DNA of 48,773 bases from UBA11164 sp034376725. Its GTDB lineage: Bacteria > Pseudomonadota > Gammaproteobacteria > Xanthomonadales > Xanthomonadaceae. The stretch spans positions 1 through 48,773 of the forward strand of contig JAXMJH010000022.1 in the NCBI GenBank assembly GCA_034376725.1, read 5' to 3'. Of this stretch, positions 28,245-36,762 are shown piece by piece. A program made the position numbers and the translations under genes. Each line of letters begins with the position of its first letter. Position 1 is the stretch's first letter. The notes under the pieces are model-generated. The model worked only from the letters and a program-made list of their open reading frames with translations, did not search any database and was not told the DNA's origin.

Positions 28245-29482
28245 GAGTCGCGGTGGTCGGTTCCGGCATCGCCGGTCTGTCCGCAGCCTGGCTGCTGTCG
28301 CGTCAGCACGAAGTCGTGCTCTATGAACGCGGTGCGCGGCTGGGTGGACACACCCACACCCACAGTATCCCGATGGCCGGGCGCGAGTACGCCATCGACA
28401 GCGGTTTCATCGTGTTCAATCACGAAAATTACCCGCTGCTCAGCCGTCTGTTCGCCGAGCTGTCGGTTCCGTCCCAGCCGACCACGATGAGCTTCGCCGT
28501 GCAGGCGCCGGGCTTTGGCCTCGAGTACAACGCGACCAGCCTCGACGGCTTGTTCTGCCAGCGCCAGAACCTGTTCTCGCCGCGCTTCTGGCGAATGATT
28601 TCCGATATCGCACGGTTCTACCGCCAGGCGCCGACGCTGCTCGACGCTGCCGACGACGGCCCGTCGCTGGGCGATTTCCTGTCCGACGGCGGCTACGGCG
28701 CCCTGTTCACTCAGGCGCATCTGATTCCGATGGCTTCGGCGCTGTGGTCATCGCCGGCGGAGCGGATCCTGGATTTTCCGGCCCGCTACCTGGCGCAGTT
28801 CATGGCCAATCACCAAATGCTCACCCTGGGCCAGCGCCCGCCCTGGCGCGTGGTCACTGGCGGATCTTCGCGCTACATCGACGCCCTGCAGGCGAGCTGG
28901 TCGGTCCAGGTGCGGCTGGATGCAGCCGTGCGCCGGGTTCGACGCGAATCGCACGGCGTCGCCGTCGAGACCGCCGCCGGCGAAGACCGTTTCGATCAGG
29001 TGGTGCTGGCCTGCCACAGCGACGATGCGCTGGCCCTGCTCGATACCCCGAGCACGGCCGAGCGCGAGGTACTGGGCGCCATCCGCTATCAGGACAACGA
29101 CACCGTCCTGCACTGCGATGCCCGACTGCTGCCGAGTCGGCGCAAGGCCTGGGCGGCCTGGAATGCCTACGTGCCGGCTCAGCCGGAGTCTCACTGCACG
29201 GTGAGCTACTGCATGAACCTGCTGCAATCGGTCGACAGCCCCGAGCCATTCGTGGTCAGTCTCGGTCGCGGCGACGCCATCGACCCGGACAAGGTGTTCG
29301 CGCGCATGGCCTACCGCCACCCGGTGTATACCCACGACAGCGTGCGCGCCCAGCGCCGTCGCCACGAAATCAACGGCACCGACCGGATCTGGTATGCCGG
29401 TGCCTATTGGGGTTTCGGATTTCATGAAGACGGCATCCGCAGCGGGGTCGATGTGGCGCGTGGCCTGGGCGTGGCGTGGTGA
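28241..29482 (+). CDS. FAD-dependent oxidoreductase (amine oxidase-like) of lipid operon
   Basis: A 413-residue NAD(P)/FAD-binding protein. The N-terminal dinucleotide fold is VVGSGIAGLSAAWLLS, followed by VVLYERGARLGGHTHTH. The C-terminal FAD contact IWYAGAYWGFGFHEDGIRSG completes a monooxygenase/amine-oxidase topology. Proteins of this group are usually encoded beside DUF1365 and cyclopropane fatty-acid synthase genes, as here, and are thought to act on unsaturated or methylated acyl chains. That role is inferred from context. The ATG at 28241 overlaps the desaturase stop (ATGA), and the 3' end overlaps the DUF1365 start, so translation is coupled on both sides. Confidence 0.87.
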   Translation: MRVAVVGSGIAGLSAAWLLSRQHEVVLYERGARLGGHTHTHSIPMAGREYAIDSGFIVFNHENYPLLSRLFAELSVPSQPTTMSFAVQAPGFGLEYNATSLDGLFCQRQNLFSPRFWRMISDIARFYRQAPTLLDAADDGPSLGDFLSDGGYGALFTQAHLIPMASALWSSPAERILDFPARYLAQFMANHQMLTLGQRPPWRVVTGGSSRYIDALQASWSVQVRLDAAVRRVRRESHGVAVETAAGEDRFDQVVLACHSDDALALLDTPSTAEREVLGAIRYQDNDTVLHCDARLLPSRRKAWAAWNAYVPAQPESHCTVSYCMNLLQSVDSPEPFVVSLGRGDAIDPDKVFARMAYRHPVYTHDSVRAQRRRHEINGTDRIWYAGAYWGFGFHEDGIRSGVDVARGLGVAW

Positions 29483-30273
29483 CCTCAGTGGCCATTCCTT
29501 CGTCAGTTCAAAGCGCTATCTATGACGGCTGGTTGCGCCACCGTCGCAGCGCGCCGAAGGAGCATGCCTTCAGCTACCGGCTGTTCATGCTCTACCTCGA
29601 TCTCGATGAAATCGACGGCCTGTTCGCCCGCCGCTGGCTGTGGTCGGTGGGCCGACGCAATCTGGCCGAGTTCCGTCGCAGCGATTATCACGGCGACCCG
29701 TCGATACCGCTCGACCAGGCGGTCCGCGACACCGTCGCCAGCCGTCTCGGCCGGCGTCCAGACGGGCCGATACGCTTGCTGACGCACCTGCGCTACTTCG
29801 GCCACTGCTTCAACCCGGTGAGTTTCTATTACGGATTCTGCGCCGATGGCCGAACGGTGGACTGGATCATGGCCGAGATCACCAATACCCCCTGGCAGGA
29901 GCGACACGTTTACGTGATGTCCGCCGATGACGCCGGGCGTCGCGGCGACACGCTGCATTGGCAGTTCGCCAAGAATTTCCATGTTTCACCGTTCATGCCG
30001 ATGGCCTGCGAGTACCGCTGGCGGTTCCAGATGCCCGCCGATGTCCTGCGCGTGCACATGAATGTTCAGGGCGACGCTCACGCGTTCGATGCAACGCTGG
30101 TGCTAAAAAGGCGACCAATCACCGGCCGATCCCTCGCCTGGGCGCTGGTTCGCCACCCCGCCTTGACCGTCCGGATCGTGGTCGGCATTCACTGGCAGGC
30201 GCTTCGCCTGTGGCTCAAGCGGCTGCCGGTGTTTACCCACCCCACCCCCCACCAACGAGAACACCGCTCATGA
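29479..30273 (+). CDS. DUF1365 family protein
   Basis: About 264 residues with the hallmark segments of DUF1365: HRRSAPKEHAFSYRLFMLYLDLDEI near the start, LRYFGHCFNPVSFYYGF and AKNFHVSPFMPM. Conserved His, Asn and Tyr residues in these motifs suggest a catalytic or metal site, but no activity is established to my knowledge. The family is regularly found with the FAD oxidoreductase and cyclopropane synthase, which places it in acyl-chain modification. Start choice lies between two adjacent GTG codons, 29476 and 29479; the second forms GTGA with the upstream stop and is preferred. The gene overlaps the next start as ATGA. Confidence 0.88.
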   Translation: MTSVAIPSSVQSAIYDGWLRHRRSAPKEHAFSYRLFMLYLDLDEIDGLFARRWLWSVGRRNLAEFRRSDYHGDPSIPLDQAVRDTVASRLGRRPDGPIRLLTHLRYFGHCFNPVSFYYGFCADGRTVDWIMAEITNTPWQERHVYVMSADDAGRRGDTLHWQFAKNFHVSPFMPMACEYRWRFQMPADVLRVHMNVQGDAHAFDATLVLKRRPITGRSLAWALVRHPALTVRIVVGIHWQALRLWLKRLPVFTHPTPHQREHRS

Positions 30274-31565
30274 ACTCCTCCGCCGACAGCCTGCGCAATA
30301 CGCGGCTGACCGATACCTCCCCGTTCACCGCTGGCCTGCGCTTTTTGCGCCAGCGGCTGATCGGGGCGCTCGTGCCGCTGCGCGGTCGGATCGAGCTGTG
30401 CGATGCACTGGGCAGCATCAGCCTGGGCACATCCGACTCCAGCGACGACCAGCCGCTGTCGGCGCGGATCACCGTCACCGATCCGGAGTTCTATCGTCGC
30501 GTGGCGCTGAACGGCAGCGTGGGCGCTGGCGAGGCCTACATGGATGGCATGTGGCACTGCGATGATCTGGTGACGCTAATCCGTCTGCTGGTGCGCAACC
30601 GCGATCTGCTCGATGCGATGGAGACCGGCCCGGCCCGGATCGGCGGCGCACTGATGAAGGCCTGGCATGCGCTGCGCCGCAATACGCGGCTGGGCAGCCG
30701 GCGCAACATCGCCGCGCACTACGACCTCGGCAACGATTTGTTCGCGCTGTTTCTCGACGACTCGATGATGTATTCCTCGGCGCTGTTCGCCAGCCCGGAC
30801 GAGTCCCTCGAACAGGCCCAGTTCCGCAAGCTGGAGCGGATCTGTCGCAAGCTCGATCTGCGCCCAGGTCAGCACATCGTGGAAATCGGCACCGGCTGGG
30901 GCGGCTTCGCGATCCACGCCGCGCGTCATCACGGTGTCCGGGTCACCACTACCACGATCTCCCGCGAGCAGCATGCGCTGGCCAGCCAGCGGGTTGCCGA
31001 AGCCGGGCTGTCCGATCGCATCACCCTGCTGCTGGAAGACTATCGCGCGCTGGAGGGCAAGTACGATCGCCTGGTGTCGATAGAAATGATCGAGGCAGTG
31101 GGTCATCACTATCTGGAAACCTACCTGGCCACCTGCGCCCGGCTGTTGAACGACGACGGGCTGGCGCTGATCCAGGCGATCACCATCGAAGACCAGCGCT
31201 ATGCGAAGGCGCTGAAGGAAGTCGACTTCATCAAGCGGCACATCTTTCCGGGCAGTTTCATCCCCTCGGTCAGCGCCATCGTGTCCGGCGCGGCACGCGC
31301 CAGCGACCTGCGGCTGGTGAACCTGGAAGACATCGGCCCAAGCTACGCGCTCACCCTGCGCCACTGGCGCAGTCGATTTTTCGACCGCATCGACGCAGTG
31401 AAGGCGCTGGGTTACGACGCGCGCTTCGTGCGCATGTGGGAGTTCTACCTGTGCTACTGCGAGGGCGGATTCCTCGAGCGTTCGATCAGCGATGTCCATC
31501 TGCTGTTTGCCCGTCCGGGCAACCGCCGCACTGAGTTTCTGCCGGGAGAACCGGCATGCGCATGA
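30270..31565 (+). CDS. cfa: Cyclopropane-fatty-acyl-phospholipid synthase family methyltransferase
   Basis: A 431-residue SAM-dependent enzyme. A 130-residue N-terminal lipid-binding domain (FYRRVALNGSVGAGEAYMDGMWHCDDLVTL) precedes the class I methyltransferase core, with NIAAHYDLGNDLF, MMYSSALF, the SAM loop VEIGTGWGGFAIHAA and SIEMIEAVGHHYLETY. These match cyclopropane synthase, including the Tyr and Glu of the bicarbonate/active-site region. It would add a methylene to cis double bonds of phospholipid acyl chains, protecting membranes under stress; related enzymes make methyl-branched chains. The ATG at 30270 overlaps the DUF1365 stop (ATGA). A second, shorter family member is encoded at the end of this operon. 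Confidence 0.9.
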   Translation: MNSSADSLRNTRLTDTSPFTAGLRFLRQRLIGALVPLRGRIELCDALGSISLGTSDSSDDQPLSARITVTDPEFYRRVALNGSVGAGEAYMDGMWHCDDLVTLIRLLVRNRDLLDAMETGPARIGGALMKAWHALRRNTRLGSRRNIAAHYDLGNDLFALFLDDSMMYSSALFASPDESLEQAQFRKLERICRKLDLRPGQHIVEIGTGWGGFAIHAARHHGVRVTTTTISREQHALASQRVAEAGLSDRITLLLEDYRALEGKYDRLVSIEMIEAVGHHYLETYLATCARLLNDDGLALIQAITIEDQRYAKALKEVDFIKRHIFPGSFIPSVSAIVSGAARASDLRLVNLEDIGPSYALTLRHWRSRFFDRIDAVKALGYDARFVRMWEFYLCYCEGGFLERSISDVHLLFARPGNRRTEFLPGEPACA

Positions 31566-32110
31566 GCCCGCTTCAGGCGACACTGGCCAATGCGGTCGGA
31601 TTCCAGCTGGTCTGGCTGGGCTGCGTGTGGGGTGCCGGCACCGGCCTGCCTTGGCTTGGCCCGGTGCTGGCCGCCGTGTTCGCGGCAGCCGTGCTGCGCC
31701 ACGGCGGCAAGCGAGCTGCCGACCTCCGAATGCTCGGCATCGCACTCCCGATCGGTCTGGTCATCGACACCCTCTGGGTGCAGCTCGGCTGGTTGGTCTA
31801 TCCGGCAGCCTGGCCGCTGGAGGGCATCGCGCCGGGATGGATCATGGCGCTCTGGCTCGGATTCGCCATGACCCTGAACCATTCCCTGGCGATCCTGCGC
31901 GAACGACCGTGGCTGGCCGCCCTGCTCGGCATGGTCGGCGGACCGATGGCCTATGTCGGCGCCGAGCGGGTGTTCGGCGCCGTGTCCTTCGTCGCGCCGG
32001 ACCTGCGCATTCTGCTCGGCCTGGCCGTCGCCTGGGGCGCGGTACTGCCGCTGCTCTACCTGCTGACCAACGATGTCCCGGCGAAGGCCGAACTGGAGCT
32101 GCGGCGATGA
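31556..32110 (+). CDS. DUF2878 membrane protein
   Basis: A 184-residue membrane protein with five or six predicted helices: about 8-26, 31-47, 58-80, 86-110, 118-136 and 147-170. Order and motifs (NAVGFQLVWLGCVWGA, IDTLWVQLGWLVYP, WLGFAMTLNHSL) fit DUF2878, a family found in cyclopropane-synthase operons. No enzymatic residues are known. The start at 31556 has a GGGAG box and overlaps the cfa gene by 10 bases; an in-frame ATG at 31562 would form the ATGA junction used throughout this operon and is a real alternative. The 3' end overlaps the next gene as ATGA. Confidence 0.85.
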   Translation: MRMSPLQATLANAVGFQLVWLGCVWGAGTGLPWLGPVLAAVFAAAVLRHGGKRAADLRMLGIALPIGLVIDTLWVQLGWLVYPAAWPLEGIAPGWIMALWLGFAMTLNHSLAILRERPWLAALLGMVGGPMAYVGAERVFGAVSFVAPDLRILLGLAVAWGAVLPLLYLLTNDVPAKAELELRR

Positions 32111-32892
32111 TCCCCTGGAATGAACTGGCCCTGATCTGGGCCGCCAGCGCGCTGGCGATGACACTGGTCTGGGCGCTGTGCTGGCGGGCCTCGAATGCCG
32201 GCTACGTCGACGTGGCCTGGGCCGCATTGATGGCCGCTGCGGCCCTGTTCGCCGGCGCCACTGGCAGCGGCGCGGAGTTGCCGCGCTTGCTGGTCGCGCT
32301 GATGGGCAGCATCTGGGGCGCGCGGCTGAGCCTGCACGTCCTGCACCGGGTGCTGCACGAACCCGAGGACGGCCGCTACCGCTACTTGCGGGAACACTGG
32401 AACGGCAGTCAGCTCAAGTTCTTCCTGTTTTTTCAGGGCCAGGCGATTTTCGTGGTGCTGTTTGCCCTGCCGATGCTGATCGCCGCGAGCAATCCGGTGG
32501 CCGGCGTGTCGCTCTGGACCGTGCTGGCGGTGGCGATCTGGCTGATCTCGGTGGCTGGCGAGTCGCTGGCCGATGCTCAGCTCACCCGCTTTCGGCAGAA
32601 CCCGGCCAATCGCGGCAAGACCTGTCGCGATGGCCTCTGGGGCTGGTCGCGTCACCCGAACTACTTCTTCGAGTGGCTGCACTGGTTCAGCTACGTACTG
32701 CTGGCCATCGGCGCGCCGCACGGCTGGCTGGCACTGTCCGGCCCGCTGCTGATGCTGCTGTTTCTCTATCGCTTCACCGGCATCCCCTATACCGAAGCGC
32801 AGGCACTGCGCAGCCGGGGCGACGACTACCGCGCCTACCAGCAGGAAGTCAGCGCGCTGATCCCCTGGCCCCCGAAATCCAGCAACCCTTGA
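32107..32892 (+). CDS. DUF1295 (steroid 5-alpha-reductase-like) membrane protein
   Basis: A 261-residue membrane protein with about six or seven helices. The C-terminal half has the family signature: LTRFRQNPANRGKTCRDGLWGWSRHPNYFFEW, then FYRFTGIPYTEAQALRSRGDDYRAYQQEVSALIPWPP with one variation. This corresponds to the NADPH-binding part of steroid 5-alpha-reductases and isoprenylcysteine methyltransferases, so a reductase acting on a lipid double bond is the likely role. The ATG at 32107 overlaps the DUF2878 stop (ATGA). Position between two CFA-type methyltransferase genes suggests that it reduces a methylated unsaturated acyl chain, which is inference. Confidence 0.87.
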   Translation: MIPWNELALIWAASALAMTLVWALCWRASNAGYVDVAWAALMAAAALFAGATGSGAELPRLLVALMGSIWGARLSLHVLHRVLHEPEDGRYRYLREHWNGSQLKFFLFFQGQAIFVVLFALPMLIAASNPVAGVSLWTVLAVAIWLISVAGESLADAQLTRFRQNPANRGKTCRDGLWGWSRHPNYFFEWLHWFSYVLLAIGAPHGWLALSGPLLMLLFLYRFTGIPYTEAQALRSRGDDYRAYQQEVSALIPWPPKSSNP

Positions 32893-32909
32893 CCGACGCT
32901 GCCCATCCC

Positions 32910-33947
32910 ATGTCCCTTATCGATCTTTGCGAACGCCGCCTCATCCCCGACAGCGTCACCCGACTCGGCATTCGTCGCCTGTGCCGGCAACGCCTGCTAG
33001 AAGAACGCGGCTCACGCGCCGAAGCGGCCGACGCCCGCTACCGCAGCCTGCTCGATACGCTCAGACGCAGTCCGATCGCCATCGAGACCGACGCCGCCAA
33101 CCAGCAGCACTATGAGCTGCCCGCGCGCTTCTTCGAGCTGTGTCTGGGCCAGCGTCTGAAATACAGCAGCGCGTTCTACGCCACCGGGGCCGAGACCCTG
33201 GACGAAGCCGAACTCGCCATGCTCTCACTGTACGGCGAGCGAGCCGAGCTGGCCGATGGCCAGCGGATACTGGAGCTGGGCTGCGGCTGGGGTTCGCTGA
33301 CCCTGTGGATGGCCGAGCAATTTCCCAACGCGCGGATCACCGGCGTCTCCAACTCGGCCAGCCAGCGCGAACACATTCTCGGCCAGGCCCGGCGACGCGG
33401 ACTGGGTAACGTCGAAATACTCACCGAGGATGTCAACCGCCTGGTGCTGGAGCCGGGGCAGATCGACCGGGTGGTGTCGATCGAGATGTTCGAACACATG
33501 CGCAACTACCGCAGCCTGCTGGCCAATATCGCCCGCTGGCTGACCGACGACGGTCGGCTGTTCGTGCACATCTTTTGCCATCGGACGTTGATGTATCCGT
33601 TCGAAGTCGAAGGCGAGGACAACTGGATGGGACGCTACTTCTTCACCGGCGGATTGATGCCGGCGGCCGATACCCTGATGCAGTTTGCCGAGCACCTGCA
33701 TATCGAGCAGCGTTGGCTGCTGTCGGGCAGCCATTATCAGAAAACCGCCAACCACTGGTTGGCCAATCAGGACCGGAACGCCGAAGAAGTGCTGAAGGTG
33801 CTCACCGAATGCTACGGCAAGGACGACGCCGCGCGTTGGGCGCAGCGCTGGCGGATGTTCTGGATGTCATGCGCGGAATTGTTCGGCTACCACGACGGCA
33901 GCGAATGGATGGTTGCGCATTACCGCTTTGCCAAACACGGAGCCTGA
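32910..33947 (+). CDS. Second CFA-type SAM-dependent methyltransferase
   Basis: A 345-residue class I methyltransferase related to cyclopropane synthases but about 85 residues shorter than the one upstream, because it lacks most of the N-terminal lipid domain. Key segments are NQQHYELPARFFELCLG, LKYSSAFYATGAETLDEAE, the SAM loop LELGCGWGSLTLWMAE and SIEMFEHMRNYRSLL. Its final third (MYPFEVEGEDNWMGRYFFTGGLMPAADTL) is typical of the group found with FAD oxidoreductases and DUF1295 proteins. It may methylate, rather than cyclopropanate, an unsaturated fatty acid. The ATG at 32910 lies 17 bases after DUF1295 and closes the operon. No terminator was recognised after it. Confidence 0.87.
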   Translation: MSLIDLCERRLIPDSVTRLGIRRLCRQRLLEERGSRAEAADARYRSLLDTLRRSPIAIETDAANQQHYELPARFFELCLGQRLKYSSAFYATGAETLDEAELAMLSLYGERAELADGQRILELGCGWGSLTLWMAEQFPNARITGVSNSASQREHILGQARRRGLGNVEILTEDVNRLVLEPGQIDRVVSIEMFEHMRNYRSLLANIARWLTDDGRLFVHIFCHRTLMYPFEVEGEDNWMGRYFFTGGLMPAADTLMQFAEHLHIEQRWLLSGSHYQKTANHWLANQDRNAEEVLKVLTECYGKDDAARWAQRWRMFWMSCAELFGYHDGSEWMVAHYRFAKHGA

Positions 33948-33963
33948 ACCGGAATCGCCGACT

Positions 33964-34581
33964 TCAGCAGGCCGCCGTTTGACCTGCGGCCGAGCAGCCG
34001 GTCGAGAACGTTGCCACCGGCGTTGGCTGAACCACGCTCGCTGGTGCCGGCGCAGATGGCGTCGGCAACACCGGGGCGCTGACCGAAACTGCCGTAGGCG
34101 TGGCCGGATCGGGCACAGCCTCGGTTGACGGCACCGAAGCAGCGGCAAGCGTCGTAGTCGGCTTGCCGGTTGCAATGCGGATTCCGCGCGATGCCATCCA
34201 CGCGTCGAATTCGGCGGCGGTGAATCCTTTCTCGGCATTGAACCGATACGGCGTATTGTCGAATTCGGTTTTCTTCTGATACCCGGCGGCCGGATCGACG
34301 CCGGCGGGCGCCGCCGCCACTTCCTGGATCAACTGTGCCGGGTCCGAAGCTGCCGCAGCGGCCAGCTGTGTCGGCTCCACCGATGGGGCCTGGTCGGCGG
34401 GCAGTGCTGCATCGACGAGCGCGGCCGGTGTGTTCAGGCAATCCCCGGTCGGAGCGGCGGATGCCGCGGTGGCAGCCTGGTTGGCGGACTCGGCATCCAT
34501 CTCTGGCACGCATTCCGCCTGAGCCGCGAACGGAAGCAACGCGAGACCGAATGTCACGAGGAAACGATTTGCGCGACTCAT
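33964..34581 (-). CDS. Exported Ala/Pro/Thr-rich protein, function unknown
   Basis: A 205-residue protein with a signal peptide (MSRANRFLVTFGLALLPFAAQA) and low-complexity Ala/Pro/Thr regions (about 35-95 and 150-200). In between lies one conserved-looking island: YRFNAEKGFTAAEFDAWMASRGIRIATGK. Two Cys near the N-terminus and two at the very end could form disulfides. The ATG at 34581 is preferred over 34596 because CAGGAG lies 7-8 bases upstream and the signal peptide starts there. It converges with the fatty-acid operon, only 16 bases apart, and is followed by no clear terminator. The family is unknown; a periplasmic or surface structural role is possible. Confidence 0.6.
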   Translation of the reverse strand: MSRANRFLVTFGLALLPFAAQAECVPEMDAESANQAATAASAAPTGDCLNTPAALVDAALPADQAPSVEPTQLAAAAASDPAQLIQEVAAAPAGVDPAAGYQKKTEFDNTPYRFNAEKGFTAAEFDAWMASRGIRIATGKPTTTLAAASVPSTEAVPDPATPTAVSVSAPVLPTPSAPAPASVVQPTPVATFSTGCSAAGQTAAC

Positions 34582-34767
34582 GGCCGACTCCTGCACAGCG
34601 ATTCGCCCAGTCTAGGCCTCGCCGGCTGATCACTCAAGCTGCCAACCGTACGGAAACGGAATTCAGTTCACAAATCGCTCGACCCAATCCGACCCTGAAC
34701 GCGCCATCGTCGGCTGTTTTCCTGCCAATTACCCGACCGCCCCACACAGAGCGAATGCCAGAAACGA

Positions 34768-34794
34768 GAAAGCCCGGCACGGGGCCGGGCTTTC
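34768..34794 (-). terminator. Hairpin terminator downstream of the OmpA-family gene
   Basis: Inverted repeat GAAAGCCCGGC and GCCGGGCTTTC with a 5-base loop, 21 bases after the stop of the minus-strand gene at 34815. On that strand the stem is followed by a T-rich stretch (TCGTTTC), so it is a fairly good intrinsic terminator. Confidence 0.75.
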
Positions 34795-34814
34795 AAGCCG
34801 ACTTTGAAAGTCGA

Positions 34815-35903
34815 TCAGTTCTGAACGTTCAACTCGGTACGACGGTTACGTGCACGTCCCTCGCGGGTGTCGTTGGTGTCGATCGGGCGCAGTTCGCCGT
34901 ATCCGACCGGACCCACCATGCGGCTGGCGTCGATGCCGTTCTGGCCGAGGTAGTCGTAGACCGCCTTGGCGCGACGCTCGGACAGACCCTGGTTGTAGTT
35001 TTCCGGGCCGGTGGCATCGGTGTGGCCTGCCACTTCGACGCGCAGCTGCGGATACTTCTTCAGGATCTCGACAGCTTCGTTCAGGGTAGCGACCGCATCC
35101 GGACGCAGGGTGGCCTTGTCGAAGTCGAAGTTCACGCCACGCAGGTCGATGGTCAACGGAACCGGGCAACCGTCCGGACCCACTGCCGTGCCGGCCGGGG
35201 TGCTCGGGCAGCGGTCGTCGCAGTTGTTGACGCCGTCGCCATCGTCATCGAGGTCGGCGCAGGTCACCACCGGGGCCGGCGGCGGCGGCGGCGGCGGGGC
35301 CGACTCGACCAGCGGCTGCGGCTCGGGTCCGAACTTGATCACCAGGCCCACGTTGGCAAACAGGTCGCCGAACAGATCAGATGACGGACTGCGAGCGCTG
35401 CTCCCGTCGATGTCGAGGCGATAACCAGCCTCCGCTCGTATCGCAAGGCGACCGTAGTCCGCTTGAGCGCCGCCGCCAACCAGACCGTAAGGATAAGAAT
35501 CCTTGCGCTTGGCCGGCGATGCCGCGTTGTTGACCAACTCGAAGCTCTCGCGCACCCACTCGACGCCAGCACCCGCCATCAAATAGGGCGCCCAGTTGCG
35601 ACCGTCTTCAATGAAGTGATAACGACCAGTCAAGCCAAGGCCGTACTGCGACCAATGCAGATCGCTGTCGTCCAGCTCGGGATTAGCGTAGTTCGCTTCG
35701 AGATCGAGCGACACGTTCGGGCTGAAGAAACGCCCCACACCCAAGCGAATGGCCGGAGCATCATCCGCCGCGCGATCATCGCCCGTGACCACAAAGCCGG
35801 GCATGATGTTCACGTACCAGCGATCATCATAATCCTGTGCAGCCGCCACGCTGGTCACGCCAAGCGCGCCAACCAGTGCAGCCGCGAGCAAATTCTTGTT
35901 CAT
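34815..35903 (-). CDS. OmpA-family outer-membrane protein with calcium-repeat linker
   Basis: A 362-residue porin-like protein. Signal peptide 1-22 is followed by an eight-strand-type beta barrel (about 24-205, strands such as WYVNIMPGFVVTG and WAPYLMAGAGVEWV), a run of Pro (PPPPPPPAP), a thrombospondin type 3-like calcium motif (DLDDDGDGVNNCDDRCP) and the C-terminal peptidoglycan-binding OmpA domain. That domain has NFDFDKATLRPDA, AGHTDATGPENYNQGLSERRA and the final ARNRRTEL. It tethers the outer membrane to the cell wall. The ATG at 35903 has an AGGAG box 8-9 bases upstream, and a terminator lies at 34768. It is apparently a single-gene unit. Confidence 0.92.
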   Translation of the reverse strand: MNKNLLAAALVGALGVTSVAAAQDYDDRWYVNIMPGFVVTGDDRAADDAPAIRLGVGRFFSPNVSLDLEANYANPELDDSDLHWSQYGLGLTGRYHFIEDGRNWAPYLMAGAGVEWVRESFELVNNAASPAKRKDSYPYGLVGGGAQADYGRLAIRAEAGYRLDIDGSSARSPSSDLFGDLFANVGLVIKFGPEPQPLVESAPPPPPPPAPVVTCADLDDDGDGVNNCDDRCPSTPAGTAVGPDGCPVPLTIDLRGVNFDFDKATLRPDAVATLNEAVEILKKYPQLRVEVAGHTDATGPENYNQGLSERRAKAVYDYLGQNGIDASRMVGPVGYGELRPIDTNDTREGRARNRRTELNVQN

Positions 35904-36062
35904 ATCTTGGACTCCTAACGTCTTGAGGGGCGGTTCATGATCATTTCGCGCTTCGGTTCCAGAATGGCTACCGACGCGGGAAATGGTGCATCCATCGCTG
36001 CTGGCAGGCAGGTTCAAGATTAACGACATGCTAACCTTTAACACGTTCCCTGCCAAGCGCAT

Positions 36063-36359
36063 TCACCCCGCCAGGCTGAACGAATCCAGTACGCGGTGAA
36101 TGGCCATGGAATCCAGCCGGGCAGGCGTTTTCGCCGAAGCAACCACCTCCCCGGCGCGCGCCGGAGACAACCGCCCGGCAACGGCAGCCTCGAACTTCTC
36201 CAGCAGGATCGGGATGCCTTCCGTTCGCCGTCTGCGGTGTCCGATCGGGAAGTCGACCGTCACTTTGTCGCTCGCTGTTCCATCCCGGTAGAAAACCTGC
36301 ACAGAATTACCGATGAAGCGCTTCTCGGGATCGAAACTATCGACGGTGCCCTGGGGGGC
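36063..36359 (-). pseudogene. prpD: 3' remnant of 2-methylcitrate dehydratase (prpD)
   Basis: The minus-strand frame ending at 36063 encodes FDPEKRFIGNSVQVFYRDGT and then VDFPIGHRRRRTEGIPILLEKFE. These are the C-terminal segments of MmgE/PrpD-family 2-methylcitrate dehydratase (PIGHxRRRxxGIP is highly characteristic). The frame is closed by TGA at 36360-36362, and no PrpD-like sequence was found beyond it, so only about 90 of some 480 codons remain. The catalytic N-terminal domain is absent and no initiation site is evident, although an internal GTG near 36302 opens a 79-codon frame. It marks a former propionate-metabolism gene cut at the border of the accessory island. Confidence 0.8.
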
Positions 36360-36762
36360 TCACCGCAACCGCTATTCGCCCGTGAGAAAGACAATGTGCG
36401 AATCGGCGGCAACCATATCGGCTTGGCCCTCGGCAGCCAGCTGAAGATCGGCGAACCGCCACGATACCGGCTTTCGAGGACAAATGGCCCGTCGCCGAAG
36501 TCAGCATGTTGGAGACCTCGGACTGGCGCGCTGAGCGCACCTCGCTGGCTGACACGGCCTTCGACCAGAGCGAGTGCGTGGTTGACGGCACGGCGACAGA
36601 CCTTGCCAGCCGCACGCGCCTTGCGAGGCCCGGTGAAAGGACGGGCGCGCTCGGCGCCGTGCAATCCCTGTCGCGCTGCCCCGCCGGGCTGTCCGCTAAT
36701 GTGCGTTCAGCCCGTACTATAAGGCACGACGCCCCACGCCGGCGACTGCCCCCGATATTGCC
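36360..36762. other. Non-coding stretch between prpD remnant and TIR gene
   Basis: About 400 bases without a supportable gene. Short open frames on both strands have Arg/Ser-rich shadow translations. Just before the TIR gene, TACTATAAGG (around 36716) could supply a weak -10 element. No repeat or recombination site was recognised, although this is the edge where prpD is truncated. Confidence 0.5.
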
